From Geosiphon pyriformis (lineage: Eukaryota; Glomeromycota; Glomeromycetes; Archaeosporales; Geosiphonaceae), in the NCBI GenBank assembly GCA_016748015.1, contig JAAOMT010000003.1, positions 1,039,187-1,103,186 on the forward strand: 64,000 nucleotides of DNA, written 5' to 3'. The first letter of the stretch is position 1, and every line of letters begins with the position of its first letter. Below the pieces are notes generated by a model, which was given only the letters and a program-made list of their open reading frames with translations, was not told the DNA's origin and searched no databases. A program made the position numbers and the translations under genes. This document shows, piece after piece, positions 38,019-51,132 of the stretch.

Positions 38019-38479
38019 ATGAGCACTATTTTAGTAAACCCGTGTACCTATGATACTCCCACCGTAATACATCAAGAATCAGAATGGTCCGAGTTTTCTA
38101 CCTGGGACGACTCTGCCAATGATGCAGCATTCACTAGCGTATGGCAAGAGGAGGGTCACAAGAAGCCTGAAAGAGTCTCGGAAACAATAAAGACTGGAGT
38201 CCTTAAAGACGTTGAGGAGAACGTGTGGTCTGAGGTAGAAATACTTGCTTCCCCGACCTCTGTTGAGCCTCCGTTTTTTTTACACGAAAATGAAGAAAGC
38301 CAATCAGTTTCAGAAAAGTCAAGTGAGCAACCTAAAGGTGACATCGGAGAAACGGTAGACAAGCCGCATCTATTGAGGCAACTTCGCTCTCCCCCAGTGT
38401 TTATAATAGATGATAACTCATCGTCTTTCCCAATTAATCAACACGAACATTTCGTAAATGAGTCCAAAACCTTATCGAG

Positions 38480-38523
<44 letters not shown>

Positions 38524-40653
38524 TTGAAGGGTTTGGGAATTTCGAGGATAACTTCAGATCAAATATATTCCAGCCTTCCACGTCGCAGATACCCCTAGCT
38601 CTTTCAAAATCAGGAAGCTCATATAATTCGGAGGTAATTCTATAGATTTTTTTTAATTTGAAACAATACGATTGCTAAATAATTTTTACTTTAGGAAATG
38701 GAACGATGGAGCAAAATGCTCGATGAGATGTATCCTTCATCAGATGTAAAAGAGGAAGACTTCCCAAAACCAAGACTTTTGAAAGATCTTGTTAACAATG
38801 CAAATGAGTATGTTAATGGCTTTCAATTTTGTCCAAATCAACATGATTAAGTAAAGTCCTCTCATCCTATCTTTTAAGGTTGTTGAATTCTGAAATAACT
38901 CTAAGATCTCTTATTGACCCAATGGTGAATGATGACGGCGTTGTCAGGGTTGCCTGGGGTGGTTCTTATACTCAAAAGGCATACTTGCAAGCCATTTTCG
39001 GATATAAGCCAAACGTATGTACCATGATATCATTAAAATTTCTCGAAAAATAATTAATCACCTAAGATGGCGCTACTCATAGGAAACACAAGAAATAGCC
39101 TTAACTCCCACCCCCATGAAAGATAAATCTATGGAAACTATTCCAGCCACTGTACCCATCATACCATTTTATTCAAAGGTACTGAGGTTTTATTATAATT
39201 AAGTTTCTGTTTGAAATCAGTTACATTTTAAAAGAAATTAATTTCGTAGAACAACGTCGATTCCTCTTTGGCAACTCATGATAAATCTGTGAGCAGGCGT
39301 GATTCTATAGTCTCCGTTTCAGAAATTACTCTACCCTCTTCCTCTTCGTCAATAACCAATTCTCCTCCTGTCTCACCAACTTTGACAAACCCAGTCAATT
39401 CCCAACCATTAAGAGAATTGGCTGGATTAAAATTCTTTAATGATTCAAAACCCGACAGAAATCAGCTGTTTGATGTTCATTATTTGAAACACTTGTATCA
39501 TATCTCGAGTCAACAAAGCAAAGGTTTACAAATATCAGATTTTGGCGACATGGTTTCCTCTGATGAGCGGAAAACCTCATCTAAAGCTCTTCAAGATTTA
39601 CAAGAGCTGACAGTTGCCTTAGCATCTGAAATTGTTTCCTCTCCACAGACTTCAAAAAAGCCTTCTTTAAGCTGGTCTAAATCGAAATTTCCTACTCCCG
39701 CTACAATGGCAACCAAAAAATTCCCTGATTCACCAAAGCAAACTCCGCTAAAATCTACAGACACAGCCCGTCTTAACGGTTTAATTATAAATACAAAATG
39801 CACCAAAGAGCAATCTGAGCCAGTTGTATTGACTCCTTTAGATGATTTTGGCGAGATGGTCTCAGCAAATAGTGATATCGATCCGTGCCCTCATTCGGCC
39901 GGATCTTCCTCATTGTTACCACCGCAATCTCCTTTAGCATTTCAGACTTTAAACTCAATCATTTCTTTAGTGCCTAAAGCCGCTCCAGCCACACTAATAC
40001 CTACAATAATGAAAAAAGAAATGCTAGAGAATAACTCAACGACTAATGGGAATGAGTTTCCCTTGGAAGCTGTAAAAAAAGTGCTTATAGAACAAAAAAC
40101 TATTATTGACGGCACATCCAAATTGTCAGATTTCGGGAAGATGGTTTCTTCAGACGAATTTTCAAGTTTCGAAATCAACTCTGAGATAACGTCTCTTTTC
40201 ACAAAAAAATCAGTAGCGCCTCGTCCAAATTCTATTTCATCATATCTTTCAGGTTCACCTGTGCGTTCACGACAGACCTCCTTCTCTTCATTCAATACGG
40301 CGTCTACACGAAATTCCCTAACGTCTGAAGATCTCCAAGAACTGACTGCTGATATGGTTGCTTTTTCAAATAATGGTTCTAATATGTCTGTCGTCCCAGC
40401 AAAAGTAAATGTACAAAACAATATTTTAGAAGCTCCATACTCTTTCCCCAAAAACACAAACTCTACAATATCAATATCATCGGATGATGATGATTTCGGA
40501 GAATTTCTATCAGCAAATGAGACTACAAATCCGACTACCTCGTGGTTTTCAACTACTGGGATTTCTTTAATGGGATCTGTAAAAACACAATCTTTAGATG
40601 ATTTTGGAACATTCATATCCGCACCCGGCACAACCTCTGCTATCGCATCTTAA
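38019..40653 (+). CDS. Acidic DFG-motif protein, possibly aftiphilin-like clathrin adaptor accessory
   Basis: Five exons, 38019-38633, 38695-38807, 38879-39014, 39083-39178 and 39250-40653, give an open product of 787 residues with consistent phases. It is mostly disordered and rich in Ser, Asp and Glu. The N-terminal half has EWSEFSTWDD, an Asp run (38481-38523) and VEGFGNFEDN. The middle block (ERWSKMLDEMYP to WGGSYTQKAYLQAIFGY) looks folded. The C-terminal half repeats a short motif five times: DFGDMVSSD, DFGEMVSAN, DFGKMVSSD, DFGEFLSAN and DFGTFISAP. Repeated FGxF/DFG and WxxF motifs are typical of proteins binding clathrin adaptor appendages, such as aftiphilin at the Golgi/endosomes. 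That function is inferred from motif type only. The ATG at 38019 is the first in frame; an upstream non-coding exon is possible. Confidence 0.75.
38481..38523 (+). repeat. (GAT)n microsatellite coding for poly-Asp
   Basis: About 14 uninterrupted GAT codons in frame within exon 1, encoding a run of Asp. The purity suggests recent or ongoing length variation. Confidence 0.9.
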
Positions 40654-40883
40654 CCCCATTATTTATCAGTTATTCTCGTACTTAGAACAATATCATGATT
40701 TGATAATTGTCCCCTCTAAATCACGGAAAATCTCTTAACTTATTCACGAAATAGAAAAGTTTGAAAGAAACTCGAATGGCTGATGATTCAGTCTTATGTA
40801 TATATATTTGAAGTTAATAAAAATAAAATTAACTTCAGCGTAAAACAAAATTCTGTGCGTTGCGATCCAACATCTTCCTTTTC

Positions 40884-41591
40884 TTAAACATGTTCCATTT
40901 TATGCAATCGATCTCGCGCAATGTCAAACATTGCCTTCAGACCATTAATGAATTCTAATTCTCGATTTCCATCTTTTAAACGTGCCTCTAATATAGGAAT
41001 TATATCTTTGCGAGCGCGCCCATTCACAAAAAGCACAAATCGAAACCCATATTTTTCCTCATAACTTGCGTTTAACTCTTGTAACTTATTGTTTATGATT
41101 ACATCCAAATCTTCGTCTTCTTTCAGGCCATAATCTCTTTCTGAATTAATATTACCAAATTTCCCTTGAACAAATTCTCTATATCCTTGCTCTTTTAATG
41201 AAAAGACCGAAAGATTTTGTTTCGTTTCACCTAAACGTGAATGTGCATTGATTACCTCTAATTTTTCAGAAGGCGTCAATTCTGAACCTAAAGTTAAGGC
41301 TTGTGCAAAATCTATAAGGGAAGTGTAAGAGAGGAAAGGTCTTGCTGAATACTTTTATGGAATGCCGAAGATATAAGGAAAGAAACAATAACCGGGGATT
41401 CGGTTAGACCAGAAAGCACTGAATTTAAATATTTCACATTTTTATTAAAAGAAAAGGATACTTACTAAAGATTGAGCAAGTGGCGGTGCAGGCTCGAAAA
41501 GTAAACTGATTACGAGGTTGAAAGCATCGAAAGTATATGCATTTAGTTCTGTGATATTCGGCAGTGTTAAGAGTGGGTGAGGCAAAGACAT
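40884..41591 (-). CDS. OHCU decarboxylase (urate degradation)
   Basis: Two exons on the minus strand, 41591-41466 and 41351-40884, with a 114-nt GT-AG intron, give 197 residues. Visible family features are LFEPAPPLAQSL, RPFLSYTSLIDFA, the catalytic INAHSRLGE segment (His within the usual HPRLG-type motif; Pro is Ser here), LSVFSLKEQGY, LNASYEEKYGFRFVLFVNGRARKDI as a region, and RDRLHKME at the end. The enzyme converts 2-oxo-4-hydroxy-4-carboxy-5-ureidoimidazoline to S-allantoin, the last step of uricase-dependent purine breakdown, normally in peroxisomes or cytosol. I see no clear C-terminal peroxisomal SKL. A short TIR transposon ends seven bases upstream of the start codon, so its promoter or leader is interrupted or supplied by that element. 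The gene converges with its plus-strand neighbour 230 bp away. Confidence 0.92.
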
Positions 41592-41597
41592 ATCCTA

Positions 41598-42183
41598 CAT
41601 TCGGCGGAAAAAAGTCATGGGATACTTTACATTTTTATTATTGTGTTCCATGAATGATAAAAATATCTATAAAAATTTATTTATAACTATATTAGCTATC
41701 TATAAATAGTAAGGAATGTATTAAAATAACAATTATTAATCAAATCAAAGATATAATTAACGATATTTAATTCGCGTTTTTTTTATCAACATAAAATTTT
41801 TCGGGATTTTTTTTGATAAACATGAATATTCAAAAATCTAAAGTTCAATTTTAAGACTTGGATGGCTCAAAAACATCTCAATTTACTTTCTAAATGGCCA
41901 GCACAATCCGATTTGAATCCAATAGAGGATTTATGGGATTATTTACAAAAACAACTCAAAAAACGAAATCCGCGCCCGAAAATAATCACAAATTATTCCT
42001 CGCGTTACAAGAAGAATGGCAAGCAATTCCAAGAAATATCTACATAAATTTGGTTACTAGTGTATCTAGACGTATTGAAGAATGTATTAGAAAGGAGGGT
42101 GGACCAACTAGTCATTAAGTATTAAATAAAATAAAAAGTTATTAAAGAAATAATAGTGTCCCATGACTTTTTTCCGCCGAGTG
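41598..42183 (+). mobile_element. Short Tc1/mariner transposon, internally deleted
   Basis: 586 bp bounded by 29-bp terminal inverted repeats matching at 27 of 29 positions (left 41598-41626, beginning CATTCGGCGGAAAAAAGTCA; right 42155-42183) and flanked by TA at 41596-41597 and 42184-42185, the Tc1/mariner target duplication. The interior keeps only the C-terminal part of the transposase: WPAQSDLNPIEDLWDYL near 41896 carries the last catalytic acidic region, and after a frameshift EEWQAIPRNIYINLV runs to a stop at 42118. The N-terminal DNA-binding and first catalytic parts are gone, so it could move only with help from an intact relative. Confidence 0.9.
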
Positions 42184-42273
42184 TATATTTCAAAGTGTTT
42201 TTTTGTTAAAAAATAATATACATTGTCATGCCATTAGTTGATGCTTACTAGCATATGTAGAAAATTTTCATAT

Positions 42274-45200
42274 TTAATCGTCATCACGTTCTCTGCGACC
42301 TTTTTTGGGTGGGGTTTCGAGAAGACCACCAAATGACCTTTTTTGTTCTGGGGCCTTTCTCTTAAGATGCCTATGTGCACGCGAATGGGCAAGTGCAACA
42401 TCATTTGCATGGTCACAAATTTTTGTCAGTGTGGCCTAAAAATAATGAAAATAATGATAAGACTCTATGTTATCAATTATAATAAGGATGATAAAATATG
42501 CAAATACCCTGGTATTTGACATTGATACATAAAAACTTTCGAGTAATGCAAGTGTTTTGAGAGTGTTGGGCATCTTCGTATGAGAAACCTTTCCCAAGCG
42601 CAGCACATTCGTTGCTTTGCAATCCATAGCATAAACTTCATGATCCCATCCTTGCATAAGCATAAAATATTGCATTAATTAGGATTTCAAAATTTTAAGA
42701 TTGTATTTCTTTTGCTTACCCCATGACTGCATGCCCAAAACATATGTTCTATGGAGATCATTTTCGGGTGCATGGCAATTAGCTTTGTAAAATGTATAAA
42801 GGACGTCACGCATAGTCACGGCTAAATCAATCCTATCTTGGAAAATCTTCTTGCGATGGGCCTCTGGTAAGCCACCACTCCGTAAACCAATGGCAGCTTC
42901 CAGATTATTGGCACTATTTTTTAAAGTGCCGCGGAAATCGCATTTTTGCCCGACACGGGCACGAAGCACAACTGAACGACCTTCATTTCGGCGTTGGGCC
43001 GATGCCCAACAGGCAATCTCCCCACTACAAAATTGTGGGATACAATAAATAAATAAATAAAATTCGTTAACATATATATTTTTTTTTTACTTACACATCC
43101 ATTTTTAGCTCACTCTTATTTAAAAATCTCTTTCGTAACATATTTGGAAAAGCGTTGTCAAACGCAGCCTCAGATACTGGAAGATCTACTTCGGCAAGAT
43201 TCTCAGCACTACAAAATAAAATTTCATTAGTAAAAAAATAATATGTCGTCAAAAATTATATATTGTTCCACTTACTATGTGACGACAGCACGCCTAATAG
43301 CAGCAATTACGTCCTTCTCTTCGTTGCTAAGTTTAATCTTGTTTTTATTTTCAATAAACTCAGCACTCACTTGGTCGATTGCATTAATAATTAATATATC
43401 TCCTTGGCTTTTCGTTATCTAAAGTATATTATAATATTAGTAATATTTTAAAATAATAAAATTCAAAATCTAGCTACCTTTTCAACTTCATCAAAAAAGT
43501 AGTACACTGCAGGTGGCACATCCGATTCAACTAGCCTAACATCAGTTTCAAAATTTTCCATTAGTTCCTTCCAATCATCATCTGACGGAAAAAAGGACTT
43601 GATTGGATTATTGTCATTAGTTAAATCGAGAATGTTCCAGTAGGCAAGACTAAAAATAAAATTTTATTAAAAATCACACAAATATAATAACTCATAACCT
43701 TGATAAACTTACCACAAATATTTTTGCGCCTCCGGAATCGTTTTAACATATTCTGCCAACACATCACCGACATTAGTTCCACTACGTAATATCCACGACC
43801 GCTGATGAGTTACCACTGGTTGGGATTCAACGCGTTCCACAAAAGGACAACAAAAACGGCTATCAGCGTTTTCTTCATTGCTGACATTGTTGCAGCCGTC
43901 TTTGTTATCAAAATCGTCGACCTCATCATCCCCACCATCGTGTTCTTCCAGAGCTGCAACAGTGTCATGATGAGGCAGTTCACGAGAACCCTGTGCATGT
44001 GGCTTTTCAGCAGCTTCTAATACCTCCAAGGCATCGATTGGGGCATTGATCTTTTGGACCCGAGTTTGCCCATTTATTTGCCTCCAGAATTTTACGACGT
44101 CTGGAGTTAATTTCTTTCATAAATGAAAAAAGAGAAGTTAGTTATGCCTCACAATTTTTTATTGTTGAACGATGGCATCCCATCCCCAGTATTCCAAGGA
44201 GGAATAGTACCCCCATAGGATTGTTTGCAAGAACGGAGGAATAGTATCCCCCCTGGGTTGTGCAACGCGCGAGGAATAGTATCCCATACTCGAGCTCCTT
44301 AAGAAGGTAATACCCCCTTGAAGGTCTTTCTTGCAAAAGGAAGAATATGTCCCCCCCCGAGCTGCGCTTGTGAAGTGGAAAATCTGTCGCGACATTATCC
44401 CTCACAATTTTTTATTGTTGAACGATGGCATCTCATCCCCAGTATTCCAAGGAGGAATAGTACCCCCATAGGATTGTTTGCAAGAACGGAGGAATAGTAT
44501 CCCCCCTGGGTTGTGCAACGCGCGAGGAATAGTATCCCATACTCGAGCTCCTTAAGAAGGTAATACCCCCTTGAAGGTCTTTCTTGCAAAAGGAAGAATA
44601 TGTCCCCCCCCGAGCTGCGCTTGTGAAGTGGAAAATCTGTCGCGACATTATCCCTCACAATTTTTTATTGTTGAACGATGGCATCCCATCCCCAGTATTC
44701 CAAGGAGGAATAGTACCCCCATAGGATTGTTTGCAAGAACGGAGGAAGAGTATCCCCCCTGGGTTGTGCAACGCGCGAGGAATAGTATCCCATACTCGAG
44801 CTCCTTAAGAAGGTAATACCCCCTTGAAGGTCTTTCTTGCAAAAGGAAGAATATGTCCCCCCCCGAGCTGCGCTTGTGAAGTGGAAAATCTGTCGCGACA
44901 TTATCCCTCACAATTTTTTATTGTTGAACGATGGCATCCCATCCCCAGTATTCAAAGGAGGAATAGTACCCCCATAGGATTGTTTGCAAGAACGGAGGAA
45001 TAGTATCCCTCCTGGGTTGTGCAACGCGCGAGGAACAGTATCCCATACTTGAGCTCCTTAAGAAGGTAATACCCCCTTGAAGGTCTTTCTTGCAAAAGGA
45101 AGGAATAGTACCTCCCCCGAGCTGCGCATACATTTTTTTTGCGAAGAGATCCTACTATTTAAAAACCATGTGACGCACCTGGTTCGCCAACAATATCGCG

Positions 45201-45583
45201 ATCCGCTTTTTGAGCCGGCTGATTGGGTCATCTTTGTCTTTGTTGACAGAGGCTATTTTTTTAAGTGCGTTGATGTATTTATTCCGCCAAACTGCTGGAC
45301 GGTTAATGATATTGTAAAGTAAGATCAGAGGTTTCATGCAGTTTAAGAAATCTGTATAGGACCACACATCAACTGGCGTCTTCCTGAAGTAAAAACCCAC
45401 TGCTTCCCCTACAAGAAAATAATAATTTAGAAATCACAATTGCAACGACACGAATTTTCAACGCCAAAATGTAGAGCCAAGTCTTACCTAGAGAACCTGA
45501 GGTGAAGATCGAATCAGCTTCGATAGACATTCCCAAAGCAACCTGTAGACATTGTCTAAAAACACGCGACGGTGGCTTTTTTC
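42274..45583 (-). CDS. Unrecognised multi-exon protein, 5' end unresolved
   Basis: Minus-strand exons 45583-45488, 45408-45179, 44113-43713, 43649-43478, 43418-43276, 43208-43095, 43024-42720, 42650-42508 and 42435-42274 join in matching phases and stay open to the stop, giving about 588 residues. Open frames across eight introns argue for an active gene. The first exon listed has a good acceptor, so at least one more exon lies upstream. Features: GEAVGFYFRKTPVDVWSY near the start, a Lys/Arg helix (SRLKKRIAILLANQ), an acidic stretch (EEHDGGDDEVDDFDNKD), CWASAQRRNEGRSVVLRARVG, and a basic tail with KRKAPEQKR and PPKKGRRER that could be nuclear localisation signals. I recognise no domain. Seven introns are 59-79 nt, but the one at 44114-45178 is 1065 nt and filled by a tandem repeat array. 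Confidence 0.75.
44147..45127. repeat. Tandem array of a 253-bp repeat (3.9 copies) inside an intron
   Basis: Units start at 44147, 44400, 44653 and 44906, exactly 253 bp apart; the fourth lacks its last 30 or so bases. The first three differ by only a few substitutions (for example T/C at 44417, G/T near 44748), and the fourth is slightly more diverged. Each unit contains about five variants of a GGAATAGTATCCC-like word spaced roughly 33-37 bp apart, so the unit is itself built from a shorter repeat. Base composition is far richer in G+C than the surroundings. The array takes up nearly all of one intron of the minus-strand gene. Long minus-strand frames inside it recur in every unit and are not genes. 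Confidence 0.95.
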
Positions 45584-45725
45584 CTGTTAACGCATTATAC
45601 CAAGAAAAAGGAGACAAAAATAACAGGCATAAGAGCGTTGAGCAAAAACAACATATATATAAGATCTGTTGTTTAATTGATTTCATAAATCGCGCACAAG
45701 CGGTTGTTTTGGTTTGCAGGACCCG

Positions 45726-45733
45726 TGACGTCA
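45726..45733. promoter_or_regulatory. TGACGTCA palindrome (CRE/ATF-type site)
   Basis: A perfect TGACGTCA lies just upstream of the first visible exon of the minus-strand gene, in a locally GC-richer stretch. bZIP factors of the CREB/ATF class bind this word. Whether it is used here is an inference. Confidence 0.3.
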
Positions 45734-45889
45734 CGCGTGATCCAAGCTAATGCATGATTGGAAAATTCAGCCTCGAAGCTTAATCGTTATTTCTTTATCC
45801 GATCTTGGAGAAAATTTTCACTTGGGACAATCTAGTTTCGATTTGGTAATTTTCTCAGGTACCTATATAACTTGGAATTCAGCAAGAAA

Positions 45890-47880
<1,991 letters not shown>

Positions 47881-48026
47881 GTGTTTTAAAATATTTTTTT
47901 TAATTTCAAAGATTTACACACATTTCTGTTAATTAAATATATAAATTGAATTTTGATTGGTCAGAACTATTCAAAAAGGTTGAAAATTATAAACATAGTT
48001 GAGTTTTTTATTTTGTAACAACTATC

Positions 48027-49459
48027 ATGGACGAACTATTCGATAATATGGTTATTGATGGCGGTTTTAATAATGTTCCTGAGGGAAAGTTACAAACAGA
48101 AATGAACAAAGTTCCTTTGTTTATGACCCAGCTACCCGAAGAAGAAAACGACACACTTGCGGCGCTTCAGTCATTACTGTATGAAGGCACACCTGAAGGT
48201 TCTTGAGGCTCCACCCTTATGTGTTGATGTTTTATCGACTCAATCACCTGTTAAATGTATCGTCTATATTATACTTGAAACTCAAGAACTTTCTGGCTCA
48301 ATTTTTATAATGCAGAGGTCGCAGAAAACTTTAAGAAACAAGGAAACGAATGCTTCCAAGCTGGCAAAGTACAATATCAAAATGCTCTCATATATTATAC
48401 TAAGGCTTTGGAAACACAGTGTAAAGATCAAAAAATTATTGAAGCCTGTTTGACCAATAGAGCTGCTGTAAACCTCGAGTTGCGTAAGTAGGGAATTCAT
48501 TTCCTTTCTATTCCCTTATTTCATCATCCAATTTAACAGAGTTCTTCTGAAATATCAAATCAGCTGCTTTTCTCTATTTTTACCCTCTTTCTAGAAAACT
48601 ACCGAAAAGTTTTGACTGATTGTGCTAAAGCCCTTCAGATCAATCCAAAAAATGTTAAAGCCCTTTTCCGATCCGTTAAAGCGTTGTACATGCTTGATAA
48701 GATTGAGGAGGCATTGGATTGTTGTGAGCATGGTCTGGCGGTAAATATATATATAATGACATTCATTAAAAAGTCACTTCTTTCCTTCACCTCATTTATT
48801 TATATATTTCGTAACTAACAGATTGAGCCCGACAACAAAGCTCTGCAATTAGAGAAACAAAAGATTCTGAAACACAAAGTTTGTTTGAATAAAAAGAAAG
48901 AAGAAAAGCAAGAGAGGGAGCGTAAAGAATATGAACAAAAAGTTGCATTGGAAAAGGTTATCAAGGTAGAGAGTAATCCAAGACACAATTATATTCATAT
49001 TGCTTTCACTCAGAAAATATGCTACACTTTTAGGATCGAAATATTCGAATCACAACTACACGAGACGCACCTAATTCGCCTCATTCTGTATATTTGGAAT
49101 CGGAGACGCAACAGCTAATTTGGCCAGTATTCTTTTTGTACCCGGAATACAAAGAGTCTGATTTTATTATTCGTTTTAATGAGGAAAGTACATTTTTGGA
49201 TCATCTGGAAGTTATGTTTGGAGAACGCGCCCCTTGGGATACCGAAGGTAAGTATTCTCCTAAAAATCTTGACATTTATTTTGAGTTTTCCCCAGAAGAG
49301 ATTGGCATGAAACCAACTCTAATAAAAGTTGGAAAAAAGAGCTCACTTAGAGAGGCCCTTGCCCATCCAAAATATATTGTAAAGAATGGTATTCCGAATT
49401 TCATGATTTTACCTCAAGGGACACCATTCACTGAGATGTTCTTGAAACAGTACAAATAA
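48027..49459 (+). CDS. CNS1: TPR co-chaperone of Hsp90 (Cns1/TTC4 family)
   Basis: Five exons, 48027-48198, 48316-48483, 48595-48740, 48822-48965 and 49034-49459, with GT-AG introns and consistent phases, give 351 residues. Residues from about 60 contain three TPR repeats (VAENFKKQGNECFQ, ALIYYTKALE, LTDCAKALQINPKNVKALFR, EEALDCCEHGLAI). A Lys/Glu-rich coiled helix follows (LNKKKEEKQERERKEYEQK). The C-terminal wheel domain runs from the IWPVFFLYPEY region to the end (GERAPWD, YFEFSPEEIG, VGKKSSLREAL, FMILPQGTPF). Cns1 binds Hsp90 and Hsp70 through the TPR and supports translation elongation factor folding in yeast, where it is essential. The length fits the family. It begins about 150 bp after the helicase pseudogene. 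Confidence 0.94.
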
Positions 49460-49744
49460 TATAGAAACGATTATTCTTTTTGTTTTGTCTTTTCAAAGCA
49501 CAACGCTTTGGTTTAATTAATAAATTATATTTGTTTTGGGGTTCAACTTGGTATGGTATTTCAAGAACACTCTTGAAACATTTTAAGATCCATGTACAAA
49601 CACCTTTTTTATAATTGAGTAAAAAAATTACTTGTTGATTTTTTTAATGTATTTTAATTAATAAAACTAATTATTTTCATGTTTTATAACTTGATCGATA
49701 CTTACTTTGTTATATTTATATATTATATTAAAATTATATAATAA
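49460..49744. other. 3' flank of CNS1
   Basis: AT-rich downstream flank without gene signals. Confidence 0.5.
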
Positions 49745-50170
49745 ACAGAGTGGCCCAACCTAAAACTGTTTTACAATAGAAGTGGCTCATGCGTTTCCTA
49801 CACGTGACCACTCACGTGGGCTAGTCAACCTAATAATCCCACATATATACCAGACATCAATCGATAAGCCGGTTTTTTCCTCTCGGCTCTCAGTCTAGCA
49901 CGTGGCACCCACGATTTTAATGCCTGCCAACTTACAAAATAATTATTCAATATTTAATCACCATTATTATTATTATGAAAAAAATTAATATTAAAATAAT
50001 TCAAGTTGTTAACTTACAATTATTTTTATAAACATTAATTTAAGTTCTAAAATATCAAACTTTTTTTTTAAATGCTTATTGAGTGTACATGTTCTACAAT
50101 GAATGCGGATCATACGTAATCAGCCACCCGAGTCGATACTATATTATATTATAAGTGACCGAGTCTAAAA
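49745..50170 (-). mobile_element. LINE 3'-end fragments
   Basis: GTGGCTCATGCGTTTCCTAC at 49782-49801, followed by a CACGTGACCACTCACG stretch, matches the reverse complement of the 3' untranslated region of the plus LINE (19621-19660). A second short piece beginning near 50073 (TTATTGAGTG...) resembles the tail of the minus LINE at 29608. Both look like heavily 5'-truncated insertions; no coding part remains. Confidence 0.5.
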
Positions 50171-51062
50171 CTTCCTGACCAACCAATTTCAAAACTTGTC
50201 AGATGATGTAAATTTTTATCGCAGTTGTTAATTTTTAAAAAATCAGGTTTTTTTGCATAATATTTTTTGATTCTAAAATTAAGAAAATCCTGGTGTACTA
50301 TTTAATTAACTAAAATATTTTATTTTTATTAAAACTCAAGTAATTTTAAATAATTAACTATATTATTTTCTGATACTTACACTATATTTTTAATATTATA
50401 GTTATATTAAACTCCTAATTAAAGCTTATAAATAGTTTTTTATGTGAATATTTAAATATTAGTTTATTATTTAAAGAAATCTTGAAAATTACAATTTTCT
50501 TAAAGATAATTCTCTGTGGTTTTTTATTGCCTGTGGAAAGAAAAACGCAAATTGGCTTTGAGAATTTAAAATTATTTCTCATAGCTGAAAAGAAGGTTAA
50601 GAGATGGCGCTTGGCTGCTAATGGGTTTTTTCTTAAATATTTCCTATCTGGGAACCATTTATCTATCTAAAGATATTATAGTCAAGTAATATAATATTAA
50701 AACTCTATGAAAAAGCTTATATAATTTTTGATAAGGCTATAAAACATATTTTTTAGTTAATTTATAACTTAAGTATAACATGAAACTTATTCAAGTTAAT
50801 ATTTAATCTTACTTTCATTAGATAATAATTTTGGGTTAATCACACCCTAAATTATTTTCAATCTTTGTGGCAAGCTTGGAGGCTAAGGGCTAGGGAGCTA
50901 GCAAAAAATAGCATAAAAAGGCGATAAGTTCGCTAGGTAAAATAAAATCTTTATATATATTAAAAGGATATAAGATTCTTTAAAAGTAATATATCAGTTC
51001 TTTAAAATCTTCAAAACTAAAATTCATTACTTTCTAGTTTCTAAATCACTAATAACTATTCG
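50171..51062. other. AT-rich spacer
   Basis: Short frames only, including a 62-codon one at 50482-50670 that I do not recognise and consider chance. No repeat family was identified. Confidence 0.4.
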
Positions 51063-51086
51063 CTACTACTACTATTACTACTACTG

Positions 51087-51119
<33 letters not shown>

Positions 51120-51132
51120 TTACTACCACTAC
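51063..51132 (+). repeat. (CTA)n microsatellite
   Basis: About 70 bp of CTA/TAC units with a few ATT and TGC interruptions. Confidence 0.9.

Noticed and set aside
37551-38022. Plus-strand frames of 74-77 residues between LSM3 and the DFG-motif gene
   Set aside because: The first overlaps LSM3 exon 1 in antisense, and the second is hydrophobic with no family resemblance; both are better explained as promoter/leader sequence.
44142-44911. Series of 71-87 residue minus-strand frames repeated every 253 bp
   Set aside because: They recur only because the DNA repeats; they lie inside an intron and show no independent coding evidence.
45369-45734. Long minus-strand frame starting with MTSRVLQTK considered as a continuous exon
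   Set aside because: A strong pyrimidine tract and CAG acceptor at 45584-45585 and a GTAAGA donor at 45487 indicate that only 45583-45488 is exon; the rest is probably intron or leader.
50900-50940. Short GC-richer stretch with TTCGCTAGG considered as a tRNA
   Set aside because: No cloverleaf could be formed and no anticodon stem was found.
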